Of a stretch of 64,000 bases of DNA, positions 42,201-54,800 are shown one piece after another. The position numbers and the translations under genes were made by a program. The notes beneath the pieces are model-generated. The model was given only the letters and a program-made list of their open reading frames with translations. It did no database searches and was not told the origin of the DNA. The DNA lies in contig CM064872.1 of assembly GCA_032719365.1 (NCBI GenBank), positions 56,224,891 to 56,288,890 on the forward strand, read 5' to 3'. Within the stretch, counting starts at the first letter, position 1. Every line of letters begins with the position of its first letter. Source of the stretch: Prinsepia uniflora. Taxonomy: Eukaryota > Streptophyta > Magnoliopsida > Rosales > Rosaceae.

Positions 42201-45200
42201 AGTGGAGTCTAACTATATATTGAGTCTAGGAGTCCTAACTAGGAAGTATGACCATACAGTTTTGGTAAGGAATCAAGAGGATTCCCGTTGACAATGAAAC
42301 AGATTGTAATCTAAAGAGATTGATCTTCAATCTCCTTTGTTGAGGAAATATCCGCAGAGGGATATTCCTTACTACGCCCACCATCTTGCATCACCAATCT
42401 TGTCATTGAGGAGCTGAAAACGCGGTCTAGGCAGAGACTTGGTGAGGGCATCAACAAGATGATCATCGATGGAGACATGAGACACATTGAGGAGGCCGCG
42501 AGAGACATTATCTCGGACAAACTGGAAGTCGATGTCCAAATCCTTCATGCGTGAGTGTAGAGCAGGATTGGCACAATAAAAGGGTGTGACAATGTTGTCA
42601 ATGAGATAGCGGGTTTACCCGAGAGGGTGACACCCAGTTCCACCATGAGACTTGACTCAAATGAGCTCAGCAACTATGGAGGCGATACTCTGCTTCAGTA
42701 GAAGATCGAGAGACAGATTTCTGCTTGCGTGAGGTCTAAAAGACTAAGTTGCCACCAAGGTAGACAAGATAGATAGTAGTAGACTTCCTATTATTGCAGT
42801 CAGCAGCCCAATTTGCATCAGAGAAGGCAGCTAGAGGGTGGAAGGAACGAGAGACAACGTGGAGTTCGTTGGTGGACCTTCAGTTGAGATGGAGGCCAAA
42901 GAGGATGGTGCCTTTGAGGTATCTCAGGACTTTTTTTGAGGGCCTGCTAGTGAAGGTTTGTGGGAGCATGCATGAATTGAGAGAGCTTGTTGATGTCGTA
43001 GGGGACATCTGGGCTAGTGAGACTGAGGTATTGGAGGGTGCCTGTGAGGCGGCGGAAGAGTGTAGAGTCCACGAGAGGGGACCATTCTTCAAAACCAGCG
43101 GTGGGGAGACTGCAAGAGGGGTAGAAACAGGCTTGGCACCCTCCATGTGTGCCAAGGTGAGAATGTCACGAATGTATCTGTGCTGGGAGAGGAAGAGGCC
43201 CTTGGGGGGGGGAGGGGGGGGGGGGGGGGGTAAGGATGACTTCAACGCCAACTGGGCAGCCAAGGAGGTGATGAACTTGTTGAGGAGGCTGAGAGCATTG
43301 TCAGTGACGATAAGGTCATCCACGTAAATGAGGAAGTAGAGGATGTGAGGGCCGTGGCTGAGAACAAAGAGAAAGGCATCATATAGGATATTCACAAAAC
43401 ATGTTTGAAGGAGGAAGCCATGGAGTTCCTTGTACTAGGCCCGAAGGGCATGTTTCAGCCCATACAATGCCTTTTAAGTTTGCACACATAGGAGGGGTGT
43501 GAGGGTCAACAAAACCCATGGGCTTAGCCGTGTAAACATCTTCACTGAGGGTACCTTGGAGGAATGCGTTTTTCACATCCAGTTGGCAGATGGGCCAACC
43601 ATTAGTAACCACAGATGAAGAACAATGTATATGGTAATGGGCTTGACTACGGGGCTTAAGGTCTTTGAGAAGTCCGTGCCAGAACGTTGATTATAGCCCT
43701 TTGCAACAAGACAGGCTTTGTATCTGTCCACAGTACCATCATGGTGTTTGATACGAAGCACCCACTTGTTTCCTACGATATTCTGGTCCGAGCGAGGAGG
43801 AACCAACTCCCAGGCTCCATTGTGAATGGAGGCAGTGAGTTCTGGAGACATGGAAATGTGCCACTTAGGATCCTTTACTGCTTGGGAAACATAGTTTGGC
43901 TCAACAAGGGTTGAGAGGGGATGGGTCATGGCAGCCAAGGCATAGGTGCGAGTAAGCATGGGATGGGACATGGGGGATAACACCAATTTGGGTGCGAGTA
44001 AGCATGGGATGAGTGGAAGGCAAGGGAGGAGGTGGTGGTGGTGGAGGAGGTGGTGGTGGTGGTGGTGGTGGGGGGGGGGGGGGGGTGGTGGTGGTGGTGG
44101 GGGGTTTGAGGGGGTGATGCTGAGTGTTGTTGTGGGCGAGGTTGGCGCTTGGTGTAAGTGCGAAGAGGGGTTGGTGGCTGCTGGGGTAGGTTCTGTAGCC
44201 ACGGTTGAGGGAATGAGGAGGCTGTTGGTTGCTGGTGGGAGGTGAGGCAGTGAGTGACTTGCAGTTTGGAACAGTGCTGCTTCAAGACCAGGCAGGAGAT
44301 GTGTCCGATGGGTCCAAGGTTGCTGTGGATGCTCGTGATAAGCTGGCTTGCGTATTGGTGGACAAGGCTGGAAGAGGGGACACAGAGGGAGGGGGGGGGG
44401 GGGGGGGGTGGAAAGCCATTTATCGAAGTTGGCAGAAGTGACTGGAGGGATGTTGGAGGGAGTGTTTAGACCTGGGAAGGTTGACTTATCGAATTGAACA
44501 TGTCTAGACACATAGAGCATGTTAGAAGAGGGACCAAAATAGAGATAGACACTGATTGAGAGAGTATCCTACGCAGATACATGGGGTGGAGCGAGGTTGC
44601 ATTTTGTTGGAGGTCTAGGGGCGTAGCCACGGAAAGCAGAGGCAGCCAAAGGTTCTAAGGTGAGTATAATTGGGTGGTTGGTGGAAAAGGGCAGTGTAGA
44701 AATTGGTGTTTTGGAGAGTGGATGTTGGGAGGCGGTTTATGAGGTAGACAGTAGCCTTGAAGGCATAGGGCCAATAGGTGAGGGGTAGGGTGGCTTGGTG
44801 AAGGAGAGTGAGGCAGGTTTCCACCATATGATGGTGGCATCGTTCAGTGATCCCGTTATGTTGAGGGGTGTCAGGAGGGGTGAGAAGGTGATTGATGCCG
44901 TGGGTGTGAGGAAGGCTTTGAGTTTGATAAACTCCCCACCACCATTTGTGTAGAGGGAGGTGATGGTGGTGTGAAAGTATTTTTCGACCAATTTCTTGAA
45001 ATCGGCAAAGTTTGAGAAGACATTAGATTTCTTTTAAGGGGATACAGTTAGGTGTATTTAGTGTAGTGGTCTACGAAAATTGTGTAGTAAGAAAACCCAT
45101 CTGTGGAGGTGTACGAGGCAGGGCCGCAAACATTAGAATAGAGTAATTGGAGAGGACGTGTACTTGTAATTGATGAGACACCAAAAGGAAGACGATGACT

Positions 45201-48200
45201 TTTACTGCATAAGCAAGATGGACAAACAAACTATAAGTTTAGATGATACATTAATTGAAGATGAACGTAAAAACAGATTGGAGGAATTTTGAACTAGGGT
45301 GACCTAGGCGATGATGCCATAGGTTAGGAGAGACCACCACACCCACCAGGGCTTGAGTTTGTTGTAGACAGGGAGAGGACCATTCATACACACCGTCCTT
45401 ACTCTGGCCTTGAAGAAGAACCGCCCTTGTGCTGAGATCCTTCACATGGAAACAGTTAGGGAAAAACTCAATGGAAGTGATATTAGTTGTGTTAAACTTG
45501 GAAATGGAAAGAAGGTTTCTGCTCAAATTAGGGATGGAGAACATTAGTTAGAGTGAAAGGGCAAAAGGAAGAAGAAGGTTGAGAGGTGGTGCTAGTGTGG
45601 GTGATTTGCAACCCTTTACCATTGCCAAGGATGATCTCATCACAACCATGGTAGTGAGAGACATCTGAGAGATGCTGAGGGGTGGAATTGACATTGTGGG
45701 AGGCGCCAGAGTCTAGGAGCCAGGGAGAGGGTTGGCTCTGGGTGGTAGGATTGGCCACGGGTGGGTGGGATGGTGGTTGCTGCAGCTGAAGGCAGTGTTT
45801 GGCGTTGTGGCTCTAGGTGCCACACCACTGACAGAAGCCACTATAGCCACTGCCAAGAGTGGTAGGGTGGCGATTGGTGTCTGAGGTTTGGGAGGAGAGT
45901 TGGTTGGAGTAGTGGTTAGTGTCTGGGTTGGAGTAGCGTTGCGTGGAGGAGCTACGGTTGGAGCGGTCTGGTTGTAGCCACGAGATACCTGAGTGGCATT
46001 GGCTATAATAGGGGCAAAGGGTGCGGGCTTTGCTCGTTTGGCTGCGGTTTCATGCTGGACCAGCATGTCATGGAGGTTCTCAAAGGAGATTGAGGTGTCT
46101 CTGGACCTCATGGCAACATCGATGTCCTTGAACTCTGGGTCGCCGCCGTTGAGGACATGAAGGAGGAGATCATCATCGGAGAGGGGGGTGTCTATGGCGG
46201 TCAGTTCATCAGCGAGGAGGCGAACCCTTGCTTTGCTCGCGTGGAGGTGGTTGATGCGAGCCCAGACAGCTGCAGAGGTTTTGGCAGCAGCGATAAGGGT
46301 GATGACCTGAGGTGATACATAGGCCAAGATGGCGTGTAGACAAAGCTGGTCCTGACGAAACCAGAAGATGCGAAGTGGTGTCTCGGTTGCGGGTGGGCAG
46401 GGATGAGAGCCATCCACGTAGCCCATTAGGTCATAGCTATGTAGAAGGGCGTTGAATTGAGCTCGCCATGGGAAGAAGGTAGTGGCGCTGGGTTTGACTC
46501 GGAGCTGGGCAGCGGCGTTAATGGTGATGAAGGAAGGGGGTAGGGTTTGTTTCGGTGGGTGATGGGGTGGGATTAATAGGGAGGGCAGTGGGTTGGGCGG
46601 CCATGGGATTAGGGTTTGTTCTAGGGTTTGCTCAGTGGAGCTTTTAGGGCTTTGATACCATATAAGGCATGGAAGTTTTCTGTATTGAATAATGTGTTTG
46701 TACATGTGTGGAGTTTAACTATATACTGAGTCTAGGAGTCCTAACTAGGAAGTATGACTATACAGTTTTGGTAAGGAATCAAGAGGATTCCCGTTGACAA
46801 TGAAACAGATTGTAATCTAAGGAGATCGATCTTCAATCTCCTTTGATGAGGAAATACCTGTGGAGGGATATTCCTTAATACTCTCCCCATTGCCAATTGG
46901 TTTTGGAGTGAAACCTCAATTTCTACATTGTGGAGTTTTGTCTTGTTTTTCTGTAAATTGTGTGATACTCAATTACTTTTCCCCGATCACCTACCTATGT
47001 TTTGTTGATTTAAAATGCAGATATTTTAGCAGCAGCACAGGCAGTATACCAGAATCATAGTGTTAGTGCCCATCATCTCTCTCTCTCTCTCTCTCATTTT
47101 ATTTTTAATCATGACACAGGATATTACTTTTTTCGCAAAGTTGTTTCATTTCATATATTCTATTATAGTTTGGGGATCTTCACATGCAAGTGCATAGTGC
47201 ATGGCATATTTCCGTGAGAGTATATATGTAATAGTTTACCGTGTAGTGCATGTGATATTAGAAATTTCTTAAAAATTTAAGTGCCCCAATCTTCTCTTCT
47301 TTTCTTTATCGCTCTTATGTCTAAATTCCTTTTAACTGTTTGTTTTGCAGGAAGGACAAGCAAGGGCTAACGAAGTTCTAGGTAAGATCATAATTTGAAA
47401 ATGGAAAATATTTATACCTCTCAGCATCCTGGTTTTCCTGCTGTAATACAATAAGAATCTTCATAATCTGCAGAGACTGTGATGAATACATATATCAAGA
47501 CGATGACTGATGATGATGACAAGGAAGTTGTTGCTCAAGCTTGTATGAGCCTTGCTGAGATAATCAAGGATTATGGATATATGGCTGTTGAAGCTTGTAA
47601 GCATGAATATTTGCTCTTCATTTTATTGGTTAAAGTAACTTCTTAATGCTGATGAGTTACTATCATCTGATGTCATCCGAATTAAAAACTACGATCAGAT
47701 GTGCCTCGGATCGTTGATGCTACACTCGTACTACTACGGGAGGAATCAGCATGTCAGCGGACAGCATCTGATGATGAAATTGATGATGATGATGTCATTC
47801 ACGATGAAGAACTTATGGATGCAGTTTCTGACCTTCTACCTGCTTTTGCAAAGTCCATGGGTCCTCACTTTGCACCTATTTTTGCTACTCTGTTTGAACC
47901 TCTAATGAAGTTTGCGGTGGGTTGCTAATATTATACAAGTTTCGTTGCTAGCACAAAATGCAGCATTCCTTCTATTGGTTGCTAGCATTTTCTGCCACAG
48001 GTACTTTACTAATTTGGCTATTGGTATATACAGAGAGCTTCATGCCCACTGCAAGATCGGACAATGGTTGTTGCCTGCCTTGCTGAAGTTGCTCAGGACA
48101 TGGGTGCTCCAATTGGAGGATATATTGACGTAATTTTAGGAGAACTTTATATGCATTTATTGCTTTTAAAGAAGATTATGAATGTAGAGTGAGTTCTAGA

Positions 48201-49391
48201 ATGCATTAAGCTAGTTTCTGAAATTTGCTTCTGGTTTCAGAGGGTGATGCCCTTGGTACTCAAGGAACTAGGATCATCAGACGCAACCAATAGAAGGAAT
48301 GCTGCATTTTGTGTTGGAGAGTTGTGCAAAAATGGGGGTGAGGGTACATTGAAGTATCCTTCTTTATACTCAACTTCTTAATTTATTTCCTTGTTCTTTA
48401 TTTTGTGTTTGGAATTATATTTGCCCCCTGATTGGTTTTTGTTCACTTTTGATCAATTTTTTCTTAAGTTATGTTATGTTTAGAAGTTACTTTGGCATCG
48501 AAACCTATACTCTTAAACCCTAGAATTTACCTTCCACTAGCATTTTCTTTAATTGAATTCCAGATTCTATGCTGATATATTGCACGGCCTTTTCCCTTTA
48601 TTTGGGGAATCTGAGCCAGATGATGCTGTTAGGGATAATGCTGCTGGTGCAGTGGCAAGAATGATAATGGTGCACCCTGAATCTATTCCATTGAATCAGG
48701 TATTCTCCTGTTGGAATTTCCTGACTTAATATTATCATGTTTCCATCCTGTGTTTCTTTTTCACTTTTCGTTTGCATTTTTGTCTTGTTTTTCAAACAAT
48801 AATATGTTAGTGAACATGATCTCGATTATGGCTTATTATCTCCTTGTTTCTTTTTCAGGTGCTTCCTGTTTTCTTGAAGGTTCTTCCATTAAAAGAAGAT
48901 CATGAAGAGTCCGTTGCGGTGTATAGTTGCGTCTCTACTCTGGTTTTATCATCTAATACCCAGGTCAATTCATTGTTCCCTGATTTCCATCTGAGACTGG
49001 TTTAGACTAAATGATAAGTAATATACATATATATATATATACACACGCATACATTCCTTGAAGCTCCCTATGCTTGATATCCCTAGAAATTGTTGAATTC
49101 TTTTGGTCTTTTCAGTTTTCTTGTTTTCATATTCTCTATTTTTAGTTGAGGTGACGTGCAGTTCCTTACCCACTCCTATGATCTCTGCAGATTCTTTCTC
49201 TAGTCCCTGATTTGGTTATTGTATTTGCCCAAGTTGTGGCATCGCCAATTGAAACTCCTGAAGTTAAAGCGCAAATAGGCAGAGCTTTTTCTCACCTGAT
49301 TTCACTTTATGGACATCAAATGCAGCCCCTTTTGAGCAACCTTTCCCCTGCCCATGCAAATGCCCTAGCTGCATTTGCCCCGAAAAGCTGA
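37204..49391 (+). CDS. IMB4: Importin-4-like nuclear import receptor (importin beta family), 20 exons, complete
   Basis: Exons: 37204-37478, 37582-37714, 38387-38523, 38636-38681, 39487-39699, 39892-40395, 40478-40612, 40723-40938, 41017-41106, 41192-41436, 41545-41633, 47021-47061, 47351-47381, 47474-47596, 47699-47916, 48034-48129, 48241-48353, 48564-48699, 48859-48963, 49191-49391. All introns are GT-AG and phases join without error; the product is 1048 residues, the length I recall for Arabidopsis importin-4. MSQSLELLLIQFLMPDNDARRQAEDQIKRL opens the importin-beta N-terminal (Ran-binding) domain, followed by HEAT repeats. Acidic loops lie near residues 595-625 (DIDESDDENANG) and 783-797 (DDEIDDDDVIHDEE). 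The protein carries cargo such as histones through nuclear pores and releases it on RanGTP. An in-frame upstream extension lacks an ATG. Intron 11 (41634-47020) is 5.4 kb because of a copia insertion. Confidence 0.95.
39243..39271. repeat. ATA/TAA microsatellite in importin intron 4
   Basis: About nine TAA units following a TATATATA run, in the intron between exons 4 and 5. Confidence 0.9.
41885..42154. mobile_element. Older repeat remnant in importin intron 11, split by copia 1
   Basis: The stretch up to 42154 has a CTCACATCGGAAAAACACAA motif followed by TTAAATATGTTTGGGCTACTCCC; after the copia element it continues at 46886 with CATTGCCAATTGGTTTTGGAGTGAAACC. I recall these phrases as the tail of a common plant repeat that contains CCCACATCGG and AATTGGTTTTGAG. 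CTCCC (42150-42154 and 46881-46885) is the copia target duplication. The left edge of this repeat is not defined. Confidence 0.5.
42155..46880 (-). mobile_element. Copia element 1, antisense in importin intron 11
   Basis: LTRs of 220 bp at 42155-42374 and 46661-46880; CTCCC is duplicated at both sides. The primer-binding site TGGTATCAAAGC (minus strand) is at 46660-46649, next to the right LTR, which is therefore the 5' LTR. Read on the minus strand the LTR begins TATTAAGG and ends CCTTATA rather than TG...CA. The body is 4.3 kb of broken gag-pol. It lies opposite to the importin gene, which avoids using its polyadenylation signal in the host transcript. Confidence 0.88.
42375..46606 (-). pseudogene. 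Decayed copia gag-pol of element 1
   Basis: On the minus strand, pieces in several frames follow the copia order. Gag starts MAAQPTALP at about 46604, with the RAQFNALLHSYDLMGYVDGS region; then a protease remnant with LLDSGASHNVN (about 45712), integrase pieces with HHRLGHPSS (about 45300) and TNGGGEF, and a proline-rich linker (43990-44400). Reverse transcriptase fragments (YKACLVAKGYNQRSGTDF; WPICQLDVKNAFLQG; FLIYVDDLIVT) end it. At least six frame changes or stops separate them, so no functional polyprotein can be made. Poly-G runs on the plus strand (43205-43230, 44070-44086, 44391-44408) encode poly-proline in the dead frame. Confidence 0.88.
47075..47096. repeat. CT microsatellite after importin exon 12
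   Basis: About nine CT units just inside intron 12, within 40 bp of its donor site. Confidence 0.85.
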
Positions 49392-49780
49392 TTCAGAGTG
49401 AGTCAGTGACTTCCCTTGTATTGAATTTGTTTCATGATGCTGCCTGGTTGAGCCGGTGAATTGTGGTTTTCTTCAATATTTTGTTGCTTGTTATTGTTGC
49501 TGAGATTCTTTTCCAAGTCAAGACGGTGGTTCCCATGTTTTATATATGGGATGGCTGAACCTTGGGAGGAGGACATCGTCCCCTAAGGTATGTATATGGT
49601 CAATTTCGGGAAAATAGTAATGTGTGTTGTATAAAGAAACATAGAGCATAATATGACCTGCCCTTCCGAAGACTAAATAGTTAGGGTTTTTGGGTTATGG
49701 AACGCAATAGAGAAGACATCCATTGTGGGAAAAGCATTTGAATGTTGATCTCTGAGTGCTCGTACATGTTGAGTTATTTT

Positions 49781-49813
<33 letters not shown>

Positions 49814-51853
49814 CACACACATATACATATATAGATAAATATATTTTTTAGATTTACATTATCGTCAATGCTTCTATATATCAGTAGTGTTAGGTTCCTG
49901 AATTGCCTTAATCTTCCTACCCGTTGATTCTTTCAGGTGATCATCTTCCCAGTACCACCTCCATTTTTCAAGGCTGGAGATATTTTTTTTCTCTTCTATT
50001 ACTGTGTCCTATGGTATTCCTTCTCCCCGAACTTCTGTCCCTCGTGCGTGTCTGCTTTCAGAAATAATCTGCATTCTTTAATTTTTTTTTTCCGGAGTAT
50101 ATTATGTTTTTGCGGTCGTCCCCCGAACTTCTGTCCCTCGTGTCTGCTTTCAGCAATCATCTGCATTCTTTAATTTTTTTTTTTCTTTTTCCAAGAGTAG
50201 TGCTTTTGAAAAATTATATTTTTGAGACTAGGGTTGTGCTCCGTTCGGTTTGGAAAATTCTCATAGAATCAATGAAGATGATGTATATCCCCATATTATG
50301 TAACTTCGTAGGTTTCTTTATCTAAATATCTTTGTCCACAAGTTTTGTTTCCAGAATTACATTGCCAATTTGGTAATAGCTGCCTTTTGTATGTTGGCAT
50401 AGGTGCACATTCCAGGCTTGTAATCTTATAAAACAATTTTGTTAGAAATCTGTTAAGTGTGTTCCTTTTTCTATTGGACACGGAAATATAAAACGTAGGT
50501 CCTATTTCGTAACTATTTGAATTATAATTTTCAACGTTAGAATATTGAAAATAGAATGCTTCGAAGAAATAAAGTGAAGAGGGAAGTAGGGGGGAAGAAA
50601 AGATAGTGCAAGGGATGCTGAAGAATTGTACCTGGAACTGGAAGGGTGCATAATGTACACTAATGCTTACTTTAAGTTTGGGCAAACTATATTTTACACC
50701 TTTTAACTCGCTGGATGAGGCATGTGTATCCATGAATATTGTATAAATAGACCGAAATTAGATTCTCTAATGGACATTGGATAGGTTACGAATTTACTTG
50801 TGGATATTGAATACCCATGAAGTTACACCCATGCATTATCTATCATTCAAATTAATTTATATCAAAAGTCAATCAATCTAAGTGTTTGACAATGACATTT
50901 GATTTTGATGATGATAATTAACTCGCAAAAATATTCTAATTCTCTTGTTTCAACGTTATAAAATTTGAATTTATAATTTGTAATTTCAACTTTAAAAAAT
51001 CTCATTTAACCATCCCTACCTTATTCAAAATGATGCATAAAGTTCAATTTCTCAAATTACATACTAATCTTTTGAAATTGTATCAGTTTAAATGTCAATT
51101 TTCCTGTTGAATTAATGACGTGGATATGTTTCATTTATATGCTGCTTTATCAATAATTTTTTGTGAATAGACGGTGTAACAAAAAATTAACTGGTGATAT
51201 AAATTGACATAATATTGATATAACTTTAAAATCTTAGGACTACCATAACTAAATTATGTAATGCCAATTAAAATATATAATCAATTTCCACTGATCATGT
51301 AGGAGATCTCAAGTGCTATTCTCATCAGATGAAGCAGCTATTCAATATTTTTATAATATAATTACATCGCCCAATATCCACATATACACAAAAAAGAAAA
51401 TTATAATTTACATCGCCCAATATCCTAATATAATATAAGAACAATTTTGACTTCTCTCAAAGCAAGAAAATTACAATTTTGTCTACAACTTTGGAGATGC
51501 TCCAAAGCGGTTTGAGCAGGCCTTGTGACTCAGCCCTATGTTCAGTAGGCCCAGTAATAGATAGGCTTATGTTGATTGGGCCTATTTCTGAACGAAATAG
51601 AACGCAATCCAGTCCGCTCCATTCGAGTCCAGTCTAATCCAGTGCAGTGCAGTCTCATGTGAAGCTTCGAAAGTTGAAAGCAATCAGACTCACTGTATAC
51701 GATGGACAGGGGTGAGTGAAAAGTCGTCAGGAAGTTTCAATCAACCATGACGTAATCATTTTCGTCCTTTTTTGTTTTCCATCGCTTTTACTTGGGAAAA
51801 CAGATTTTTCGTCTCAATTTTACCAGTGTAATAGTGGAAAGGGAAAGAAGGCC
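49392..51853. other. Importin 3' region and intergenic DNA, membralin upstream region
   Basis: No gene is supported. The first few hundred bases after the importin stop should be its 3' UTR. 49783-49840 is a CA/TA microsatellite. 50010-50180 contains a 60-bp unit present twice (CCCGAACTTCTGTCCCTCGTG ... GCATTCTTTAATTTTTTTTT, at about 50026 and 50119). The frame on the minus strand at 50296-50733 (145 codons) has no recognisable domain and lies in A/T-rich DNA. 51590-51850, with repeated AGTCCAGTC-like words, is probably the membralin promoter and 5' UTR. Confidence 0.6.
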
Positions 51854-54800
51854 ATGGATCCGGAGCAGACCTTCATCCGAGTTCAAGAGCGGTTCTCGCA
51901 GATCCTTACGCCCAAAGTGAGAGCTGCTTTGGAGTACATATACCTCTTCATAGCCATCACCTTGTTCTGTATTCTCGTTGTTATGCACGCCAATTACGTT
52001 CAACAGGTTTTTCTCTACTGCCTCTTCCTGATTTATGCTTGTTTCAGGGTTTTGAAATCTAAAATCCAGTTCTAGAATTGCAATTCGTTCTTCATTTTGT
52101 TCTAGTAGGCTGATTTTGTTTGGGTTTTCATCAATTTGAGCTCGGTGCTTGTAAATTCTTGACCCATTTTATGAATTTGTGAATTTTATGACGCCTGTGT
52201 TCATTTCAAAGAGCTGATAAGCACTAAATGTTGTGGTTGAGCCTTTGTCTGCATTGCTAAGTTATGCATAGGCTGCTCTCATTAGAGTGAGGAAGCTTAA
52301 AGCAAATACGGCGGCTTTCGCATTTTCTTCATTTTTCCACGTCTTGATTTCGCTCATATGCATCTATTTTGTAACTTCATGGTAAACATGGGTGCGCTCA
52401 TAGCAGTTGGTCCTCCTTCTGATTGCAAATGACTGTCGAAGTTACAATTGCTAGATGATCAGTTGTGCGGTCTATGAAGGTATAGAAGCTTTTGTTCTAT
52501 TGAATTAATTAAGATATACAGCAGTAGTGTGTTTTATACAGACCTAGACTAGACCTAACTAGAAAAGAAATAAAGACTATCTAGACTAGGAAGTTTATAC
52601 ATCAGGAAGGAATTAGTATTGATTCCTGTTAACTAATCCCAGCAGATCAGAGAGATTGGATAATCAATCTCCTGTGATCTGGTGGACCCGTGGAGTATCC
52701 TTAATACGCCCCCGCAAGACGGAGGAGCAGTCGGTGATGCCGATCTTGGTGCGCAGTAACTGGAAGCGGGGTCTAGGCAGGGGTTTGGTGAGAGCATCGG
52801 CCAGCTGGTCATCAGTAGAGATGTGGGACACCTGGAGCTGACCATGGGTGACATGATCACGAACAAAGTGATAATCAATGTCGACATGCTTCATAAGGGT
52901 GTGAAAAACAGGATTGGACCAGTAGTAGGTAGTTCCAATGTTATCACAAGAGATGGTTGGGGTGGCGGAAAAGGTGAGACTCAGCTCACGGAGGAGGGAC
53001 TGGACCCAGATCAGTTTTGTTGTGGTGGATGCCACAGCCCGATCCTTTGCTTCAGTGGAGGACTTAGAGACTGCACGCTGTTTCCGGGAACTCCAGGAGA
53101 TGAGGTTGTTGGTAGGCTAGGTAGGCTATTGTGGACTTGCGGTCATCCTGGTCCCCAGTCCAATCAGCATCCGAATAGGCATGTAGAGAGTGAGTGACGG
53201 CATGGAGATTGGAGGTGGTCTTACGGTGGAGGTGGAGGCCAAAAACCAGAGTCCCCTTTAAGTAACGAAGGACCCGTTTGAGAGCTTGCCAGTGGAGATT
53301 GGTTGGGGCATGCATAAACTGGGGGAGTTTATTGATAGCAAATGAAACATCAGGTCGTGTCAAGTTTAGGTACTGCAAACTCCCGACAAGGCAGCGGAAC
53401 AGGGTGGCATCTGCTGGTGGAGAGTCATCATGCAGGTGCAATGGAGGGGAAGCCTCCAAGGGAGTGGCCACAAGCTTGGCTCCATCCATGCGGGCCAATT
53501 GGAGCAGGTCATGGATGTACTTGTGCTGTGATAGGAAGTGGCTGTGTGCAGTTGGAATGACCTCCATGCCTAGGAAATAGTGAAGGGCACCAAGGTCCTT
53601 AACAGAGAACCGGGTGGCCAGAGCTTGGATGAATTGAGAGATGAGCGTTTGATTGTTCCCTGTCACAATTAGGTCATCAACATAAACCAGGAAAAACAGA
53701 GTGTTGGAACTTTTCCTGAGGAGAAAGAGGGAGGTATCCGAGCTGGCGTGCACAAATCCTTGGGTGAGCAGGAAGGACTGAAGCTCTGTGTACCAGGCCA
53801 GGGGGGGTCTGTTTTAGGCCATAAATGGCCTTGTGGAGCCTGTACACGGGTGTGGGATGTTGCTGGTCCACAAACCCAGCAGGCTGGGCCATGTAAACAT
53901 CCTCATGAAGAGGGTCGTGGAGGAAGGCATTGTTGACGTCCAATTGTCGGATAGGCCAACCACTGGTAACAGCCAAGTGTGGGACCACACGGATGGTGGT
54001 TGGCTTGACCATGGGACTGAAGGTGTCCGTGAAATCCACTCCCGGGCGCTGATGGTACCCTTTGGCAACAAGGTGGGCCTTGAATCGGTCTACGTCACCA
54101 GTAGGTGTCCGCTTAATACGGAATACCCACTAGTTCCCAACAATATTCTGACTTGGGTGAGAGGGAACAAGCGCCCAAGTTCCATTCTTTATGAGAGCAT
54201 TCAGCTCATTGGACATGGCTGCTCGCCATCAGGGTCTTTCTTAGCTTGAGATACACAGGTGGGCTCGGCCAAGGTAGGTAGGTGGTGCTTGGTGGTGGTG
54301 AGAGCATAGGAGTGAACTGGTTTTACAGTTCCTGTTTGAGTCCGGGTTAACATAGGGTGGGTTTTGGTGGGTTGGAGGGGATGAGGACTTGGGGGAGGTG
54401 GGGGAGGTTGGGGGTGCCTGGTGTAGGTGCGCAGGAGGGGGTTGCTGGGGGGCACTAGTGGTCTGAACAGGGGCAGCAGGGGCTGCGGAAGAGACAGGGG
54501 CAGCAGGAGGGCTGCTGGTGGCAGGGAGCAGGAGTGCGGGTTGTGGGCTAGAGCGGGGGGCGATGCTTCTGCAAGTTTCTGCAAGGATGATGTGTCGAGA
54601 GTCCCGTTGGTGAGCAGGAAATGGCGCTGGTGGCGGTGGCGTGACAGGTGGCTGGTGGGGGATGTGTGTGACAGGAGGAACAGTAGAGAGCCACGTGGTG
54701 TAGGTTTTAGTGGACACACTAGGGGATGAGGGGAGGGAGGTAGGTGGTGGAAGGGAAGGTGGTCTCATCAAACTGTACTTGGCGGGAGGTGTGGAGTTTG

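Noticed and set aside
42794..43327. 177-codon plus-strand frame with a glycine run
   Set aside because: It is the complement of the dead copia reverse transcriptase of element 1; the glycine run is a poly-G tract.
43946..44245. Glycine/tryptophan-rich plus-strand frame
   Set aside because: Reading of GGT/GTGG repeats opposite the proline-rich linker of copia 1.
49783..49840. Possible regulatory array
   Set aside because: It is a simple CA/TA microsatellite.
50296..50733. 145-codon minus-strand frame between importin and membralin
   Set aside because: A/T-rich, no domain, no splice or promoter context; probably chance.
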